In this document: positions 33,060 through 37,155 of the stretch, piece after piece
Layout: each line of letters opens with the position of its first letter
How positions within the stretch are numbered: position 1 is the first letter of the stretch
Assembly (NCBI GenBank): GCA_015493505.1
Contig: WGDA01000003.1
Location: forward strand, 1 to 37,155
Direction of reading: 5' to 3'
From: Pseudomonadota bacterium
GTDB lineage: Bacteria; Desulfobacterota; S145-22
DNA: 37,155 bases
Position numbers and translations under genes: made by a program
Notes under the pieces: model-generated
Told to the model about the DNA's origin: nothing
The model's input: the letters and a program-made list of their open reading frames with translations, nothing else
Databases searched by the model: none

Positions 33060-34445
33060 CTACAGGATATAGCGGCTCAGGTCTTCGTCTTCCACGAATT
33101 CCTTGAGCTGTTCTTCCACATACTCCGCGGTGATGGTGATGGCGGGTTCACTCATTTCGGGGGCCTTGAAGGAGATGTCGTCCAGCAGCTTTTCCATGAT
33201 GGTATAGAGCCTTCGCGCCCCGATGTTCTCCGTTTTCTCGTTGATCTCGGCGGCGATCTCCGCGATTTTCTCCACGGCGTCCGGGCTGAATTCCAGCTCG
33301 ATCCCCTCTGTTTTCATCAGGGCCTTGTACTGTTTGATGAGGGCGTTCTTGGGCTCCGTTAGGATGCGGACGAATTCCTCCTTTCCCAGGGAATCCAGCT
33401 CAACCCGGATGGGGAACCGCCCCTGAAGCTCGGGAATAAGGTCGGAGGGCTTGGAGACGTAAAAGGCGCCCGCGGCGATGAAAAGGATGTGGTCTGTCTT
33501 GACCATCCCGTGTTTCGTATTGACCTTGGTCCCTTCCACGATGGGCAGGATGTCGCGCTGGACCCCCTCCCGTGAGACGTCCGGGCCATGCCCCTGGTCC
33601 TTGCCGGCGATCTTGTCAATCTCGTCCAGGAAGACGATGCCCCCCTGTTCCACGAGGCTCAGGGCCTCTTTGACCACCCGGTCCATGTCTATCAGCTTCT
33701 GGACCTCCTCCTGCGTCAGAATCTCGAGGGCTTCGGGAATCTTGACCTTCTTCCGTTTCGTCTTCTTGGGGAGGAGGTTGGAAAACATGTCCTTGACGTT
33801 GATGCCCATTTCCTCGATGCCGGAACCCGAGAAGATTTCAAACATGGGCATGGATGTCTGGGTGATCTCCACGTCCACGAAGCGCTCGTCGAGGCTCCCG
33901 TTTCTCAGAAGCTGCCGCAGTCGCTCCCGCGTGGAGGGGGCGGTCTTTTCCCCCACGATCTCGAGAGGTTTCTCGCCGGAACGAAGTCCATCGGATGGGT
34001 GAGGTGCCGGCCGGGGCGGGAGCAGAAGGTCCAGGAGGCGTTCCTCGGCGATTTCCCGGGCCTTGAATTCCACCCGCTTGTTTTCTTCCGATTTGACCAT
34101 GTTGATGGCGATTTCCACCAGATCCCGGATCATTGATTCCACGTCGCGCCCCACGTAGCCCACCTCTGTGAATTTGGAGGCCTCGATCTTCAGGAAGGGG
34201 GCGTTGGAGAGTTTCGCCAGACGTCGGGCGATTTCCGTCTTTCCCACGCCGGTGGGGCCGATCATGATGATGTTTTTGGGGGCGATCTCGTCTTTCAGAT
34301 CGTCCGGAACCTGCTGGCGCCGCCAGCGGTTGCGCAGGGCCAGGGCGACCGCGCGTTTCGCCTCATGCTGCCCCACGATGTACTTGTCCAGTTCCGAAAC
34401 GATTTCTCGTGGCGTAAAGGTGTGAATCAGAGTTTCTTCTTTCAT
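33060..34445 (-). CDS. hslU: HslU ATPase subunit of the HslUV protease
   Basis: The 461-residue AAA+ unfoldase has [17 protein letters not shown] at the N-terminus, Walker A GPTGVGKT (63-70), an intermediate I-domain and Walker [14 protein letters not shown]. The C-terminal sensor-2 region contains [14 protein letters not shown], and the [10 protein letters not shown] tail docks into HslV. It unfolds substrates for HslV in the cytoplasm. ATG overlaps the hslV stop (ATGA), fixing partner stoichiometry at translation. Confidence 0.97.
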   Translation of the reverse strand: MKEETLIHTFTPREIVSELDKYIVGQHEAKRAVALALRNRWRRQQVPDDLKDEIAPKNIIMIGPTGVGKTEIARRLAKLSNAPFLKIEASKFTEVGYVGRDVESMIRDLVEIAINMVKSEENKRVEFKAREIAEERLLDLLLPPRPAPHPSDGLRSGEKPLEIVGEKTAPSTRERLRQLLRNGSLDERFVDVEITQTSMPMFEIFSGSGIEEMGINVKDMFSNLLPKKTKRKKVKIPEALEILTQEEVQKLIDMDRVVKEALSLVEQGGIVFLDEIDKIAGKDQGHGPDVSREGVQRDILPIVEGTKVNTKHGMVKTDHILFIAAGAFYVSKPSDLIPELQGRFPIRVELDSLGKEEFVRILTEPKNALIKQYKALMKTEGIELEFSPDAVEKIAEIAAEINEKTENIGARRLYTIMEKLLDDISFKAPEMSEPAITITAEYVEEQLKEFVEDEDLSRYIL

Positions 34446-34984
34446 GGCAAGGTCTCGATAATAATTTCCTGGTTGGTGTAGATACAGATTTCCGAAGCGA
34501 TTTTCATGGCCGTTTCGACGATCTGTCGGGCGTCCATGTCCGTGTGGGCCATGAGGGCCTTGGCCGCCGCCTGGGCGTAGGCCCCTCCGGAACCGATGGC
34601 GGCGATGGGTTCATCCGGTTCAATGACGTCCCCGCTGCCGGAAAGAATGAGGATATGCTTTTCATCCGCGACGATAATCATGGCCTCCAGACGGCGGAGA
34701 AACCGGTCCGTGCGCCAGTCCTTCGCCAGGTCCACCGCTGACCGGAGGAGGTTGCCGCTGGTCTTTTCCAGTTTTTCCTCGAAACGTTCGAACAGGGTGA
34801 AGGCGTCCGCCGTGGCGCCGGCGAACCCCGCCATGACCCGGTCGTTGTAAAGACGCCGGATCTTCCGGGCGTTCTTCTTGAAGACGGTGACATCGAAGGT
34901 GACCTGGCCGTCTCCGGCCATGACGGTCTTTCCGTCCTTGCGGATGCATAGAATGGTGGTTCCGTGAAAGATGGGTTCTGGCAT
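34442..34984 (-). CDS. hslV: HslV peptidase subunit of the HslUV protease
   Basis: The 180-residue proteasome-like subunit has the catalytic Thr in [12 protein letters not shown] (Thr9), so an eight-residue propeptide must be removed; E. coli HslV loses only Met. [23 protein letters not shown] and the [14 protein letters not shown] segment are standard. It starts one base after the xerC stop. Usual length is 173-180 aa, so the protein is complete. Confidence 0.96.
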   Translation of the reverse strand: MPEPIFHGTTILCIRKDGKTVMAGDGQVTFDVTVFKKNARKIRRLYNDRVMAGFAGATADAFTLFERFEEKLEKTSGNLLRSAVDLAKDWRTDRFLRRLEAMIIVADEKHILILSGSGDVIEPDEPIAAIGSGGAYAQAAAKALMAHTDMDARQIVETAMKIASEICIYTNQEIIIETLP

Positions 34985-34985
34985 G

Positions 34986-35900
34986 TTATTTCCTCGGGTG
35001 TGTTTTGTCGTAAACCTGCATCAGGCGTTCGAGGCTGATGTGGGTATATCTCTGGGTGGTGGAGAGGCTGGCGTGCCCCAGCATTTCCTGGATGGCGCGA
35101 AGATCTGCCCCCGCGCCCAGCAGGTGGGTCGCGAAGGAATGCCGGAGGGCGTGGGGGTTTATCTTTCGAACCAGGCCCCGTTTTCGGGCGTAGGCCTTAA
35201 TCATTCTTTCCATGCTCCGGGCCGACAGCCGGGTGCCAAACCGGTTGAGAAAAAGGGCTCGCGTGGGCCGCCCGCCTTTCCGCTGGGCTGCCAGTTCGTC
35301 CCGTTTCGCCAGGTAGGCGCGCAGTGCCGTGAGGGCCTTTTCCCCGACGGGGATAATCCGTTCTTTGTTCCCCTTTCCCATCACGCGCACGAGCCGGATG
35401 GATTCGTCGATATCCCCCACGTTCAAGGAAACGACCTCAGAGACCCTCAGCCCGCTCGAATAAATCAGCTCGAGAATGGCCCGGTCGCGCAGGGCGAGTG
35501 GGGAGGCATCCTGCACATCGTTCAGGAGATGAAAGATTTCATCGACGCTGAGAAAATTGGGGAGCTTTTTGGGGATCTTGGGGGCGCTCACCCCTTGCAG
35601 CGGCGGGGCGTCGATCCACTTCCGGCGGCTGAGAAATCCAAAGAATCCCTTGAGGGAAGAGACCTTTCTCGCGATGGAAGACGGGGCATGGGAGTGGTAC
35701 AGGGAAACCAGGAACTGACGCACGTCCATGGCGGTAATCCGGGTGATGTCTTCCACCCCCAGCCGGGTGGCGGCCTCGCGTTCGAGGAACCGCCTGAATT
35801 GTGTCAGGTCTTTGCGATAGCTCTTGCGGGTGTTCGCAGAGAGATTCCGCTCCGTTTCCAGAAATATCATGTAGGCGTTCAGCGCGTCGTCAAAATTCAT
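34986..35900 (-). CDS. xerC: Tyrosine recombinase XerC
   Basis: The 304-residue product starts at ATG 35900 (GGGGA six bases upstream; TTG 35912 is weaker). It has the N-terminal SAM-like core-binding domain and the catalytic residues R152 (SSGLRVSE), K176 (MGKGNKER), H250-x2-R253 (HALRHS), H276 (LGHASLS) and Y285 (QRYTHI). It resolves chromosome dimers with XerD at dif. Position directly before hslVU is common in proteobacteria and Firmicutes and supports XerC rather than a phage integrase. It is the first gene of the long minus-strand operon. Confidence 0.93.
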   Translation of the reverse strand: MNFDDALNAYMIFLETERNLSANTRKSYRKDLTQFRRFLEREAATRLGVEDITRITAMDVRQFLVSLYHSHAPSSIARKVSSLKGFFGFLSRRKWIDAPPLQGVSAPKIPKKLPNFLSVDEIFHLLNDVQDASPLALRDRAILELIYSSGLRVSEVVSLNVGDIDESIRLVRVMGKGNKERIIPVGEKALTALRAYLAKRDELAAQRKGGRPTRALFLNRFGTRLSARSMERMIKAYARKRGLVRKINPHALRHSFATHLLGAGADLRAIQEMLGHASLSTTQRYTHISLERLMQVYDKTHPRK

Positions 35901-35921
35901 ATTCGTCCCCAATGTTTTTTT

Positions 35922-35950
35922 ATCCTATCTTAAAGATTAGCAATAATCAA
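35922..35950 (-). promoter_or_regulatory. Promoter of the xerC-to-aroK operon
   Basis: On the minus strand TTGATT (35950-35945) and TAGGAT (35927-35922) are separated by 17 bp, 21 bases before the xerC start. No other strong promoter interrupts the run of overlapping genes until the argF-argG gap. Confidence 0.55.
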
Positions 35951-36167
35951 CCGGTTTAAAGGAGGTTCCGGCGGGCGATGCGGGACCGCGCCGGGTGGCC
36001 CGCGGGCGGGGGAACTTTCTTGAGCGGCGGATTCATGATAAAAAGAAACCCATAGGAAAAAGGGATTGGGAAAACAGATGATCATGGGCTCGATACCGGG
36101 GCCCCATGGGTGAAAGGAATCGGAATTGGATGTGGCGCGGGAACCTGAAAGTGCGGGGCAGGGGTGA

Positions 36168-37073
36168 ATGGGTATTTGGATGGGTGAGCGGTTGAGGGCG
36201 TGTCGGTTCAAGTGGGGTGTCACGGTGGGGATCCTCTGCTTGGCCTTCGTGGCGGGAGTTGTGTCGCGGGGGTTTTCCGCGGACGGGATGCGGATCCCGG
36301 ATTCCCTCCTTCAGGCGCTTGTCAAAACGGGTGTCACGAGGGAAGAGGCGAACCGGTTTCTGAACCCGGCGGTTGTTTCCGTGAACGTGCCGATTATCCT
36401 CAAGAATCTCACTCACCATGAAAGAAAAGAGGACTACCAGGCCTTTCTGAAAAGGGAGCGTATCGAAAGATCAAGGCAATTCCTGGCCCGGCACCAGGCC
36501 CTGCTGTCGGGTATTGAAAGGGCCTACGGCGTTCCCAAAGAGGTTGTCGTCGCCATTCTTTTGGTGGAGTCCGACCTTGGTCGTCATCACGAGCGCTATT
36601 CCGTGCTGGAGGTATACGCGTCCCTGGCCTCTCTCATCGATTCCAAGGTCCGGTTCCAGGTTTCCCGAAGGGCGCTTCAGGCGGGACTGGACCCCCGCTC
36701 GGCGGCCTTCAGGAGGCGCGTGAACCGAAAGGCTGCCTGGGGGCTGCGGCAGCTTTCCTGCCTGATCCGACTGGGCCGGTCAGGGGTGGTGGACATCACG
36801 AAACTGAAGGGGTCATGGGCCGGCGCGTTTGGCATCCCCCAGTTTATCCCGACCAGCGTGGAGGAATACGGGGTTGATTGGGACAGGGATGGGGCTATTC
36901 GATTGGATACCCTCCCGGACGCGGCTGCCTCCGCGGCCAATTACCTGAAGAAAGCGGGATGGACGGGCAGAATGACCCGTCAACAGGCCCTGGCCGTCAC
37001 CAGGCGGTATAATCACAGCCAGCCCTACGCGGAGACGATTCTGGAGATTGCAAGAAGGCTTGAAAAGAGATAA
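36168..37073 (+). CDS. Lytic murein transglycosylase, MltB-like
   Basis: The 301-residue product has an N-terminal hydrophobic segment (VTVGILCLAFVAGVV) ending near FSADG, so it is exported. The transglycosylase domain has the catalytic Glu in GVPKEVVVAILLVESDLG, then GSWAGAFGIPQFIPTSVEEYG and VDWDRDG, which are MltB/SLT_2 family marks, and ends with YNHSQPYAE. It cleaves peptidoglycan to anhydromuramyl products in the periplasm. No lipobox is visible, unlike E. coli MltB. The start is not settled: ATG 36168 or ATG 36180. The TAA directly touches the tRNA on the other strand. Confidence 0.88.
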   Translation: MGIWMGERLRACRFKWGVTVGILCLAFVAGVVSRGFSADGMRIPDSLLQALVKTGVTREEANRFLNPAVVSVNVPIILKNLTHHERKEDYQAFLKRERIERSRQFLARHQALLSGIERAYGVPKEVVVAILLVESDLGRHHERYSVLEVYASLASLIDSKVRFQVSRRALQAGLDPRSAAFRRRVNRKAAWGLRQLSCLIRLGRSGVVDITKLKGSWAGAFGIPQFIPTSVEEYGVDWDRDGAIRLDTLPDAAASAANYLKKAGWTGRMTRQQALAVTRRYNHSQPYAETILEIARRLEKR

Positions 37074-37149
37074 TGGAGCGGGCAACGGGACTCGAACCCG
37101 CGACCCCAAGCTTGGGAAGCTTGTGCTCTACCAACTGAGCTATGCCCGC
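37074..37149 (-). tRNA. tRNA-Gly(CCC), CCA encoded
   Basis: Minus-strand cloverleaf: acceptor GCGGGCA (37149-37143) with TGCCCGC, D arm GCTC/GAGC, and anticodon stem CAAGC/GCTTG around loop TTCCCAA (anticodon CCC, Gly GGG codon). The T arm is GCGGG-TTCGAGT-CCCGT, the discriminator T, and CCA is encoded at 37076-37074. Confidence 0.96.
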
Positions 37150-37155
37150 CCATCA

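Noticed and set aside
30118-33106. Long plus-strand frames opposite argF, argD and argB
   Set aside because: Shadows of well-defined genes with strong family motifs on the minus strand.
36083-36108. CATGGG/CCCATG inverted repeat upstream of the transglycosylase
   Set aside because: Short arms, no promoter elements placed around it; likely chance in a GC-rich gap.
1-37155. Mobile elements, CRISPR arrays or phage genes
   Set aside because: No transposase, repeat-spacer pattern or phage genes seen; XerC sits in a housekeeping context.

Overview
The window looks like chromosomal DNA of a strictly anaerobic, Gram-negative, moderately GC-rich bacterium, most likely a member of the Desulfobacterota (former Deltaproteobacteria). 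This is an inference from three things: the housekeeping order xerC-hslV-hslU-argB-argD-argF-argG-leuS-lptE-holA-aroK, the ferredoxin-dependent 2-oxoacid and aldehyde oxidoreductases, and a DmsE/MtrA-type decaheme cytochrome paired with an MtrB/PioB-type barrel. I see no insertion sequence, prophage or CRISPR array.

Region 1 (1-1085): ychF on the minus strand. Region 2 (about 1190-17690, plus strand): an accessory catabolic island in three transcription blocks. Block A (1257-6683) encodes a DadA/FOXRED1-like flavoprotein, a three-subunit 2-oxoacid:ferredoxin oxidoreductase (KorABC-like), a GltD-like NADPH:ferredoxin flavoprotein and a small 2x[4Fe-4S] ferredoxin. Block B (6815-12762) encodes a GntR/FCD regulator, a large multi-cofactor flavoprotein with its DadA-like partner (HcnB/HcnC, sarcosine- or opine-oxidase style), a ProC-like reductase and an ornithine-cyclodeaminase/mu-crystallin-family protein. 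Block C (13039-17623) encodes a complete branched-chain/hydrophobic amino-acid-type ABC importer. Each block is preceded by the same promoter-operator layout, TTGAC(A/G) followed by a palindrome built on ATGGT-N3-ACCAT. This fits the TGGTnnnACCA recognition known for FadR-type GntR proteins and suggests that the local GntR protein controls the island. A plausible reading is uptake of an N-substituted or imino amino acid, flavin-dependent oxidation to an imine or 2-oxoacid, reduction of cyclic imines, and oxidative decarboxylation of the 2-oxoacid to an acyl-CoA with reduced ferredoxin. The substrate is not known.

Region 3 (17709-23502, minus strand): a tungsten-type aldehyde:ferredoxin oxidoreductase, then an outer-membrane electron conduit made of a decaheme cytochrome and an MtrB/PioB barrel. 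The barrel gene has an in-frame UGA at codon 580, followed at a suitable distance by a hairpin resembling a bacterial SECIS element. The reading frame continues for 146 more codons to a barrel-like C-terminus. This may be an undescribed selenoprotein, or an interrupted gene. It is the most unusual single observation here.

Region 4 (23703-35950): rpsT on the plus strand converges with a tight minus-strand housekeeping operon running from xerC to aroK. Region 5 (36168-37149): an MltB-like lytic transglycosylase on the plus strand, whose stop codon directly abuts a minus-strand tRNA-Gly(CCC).
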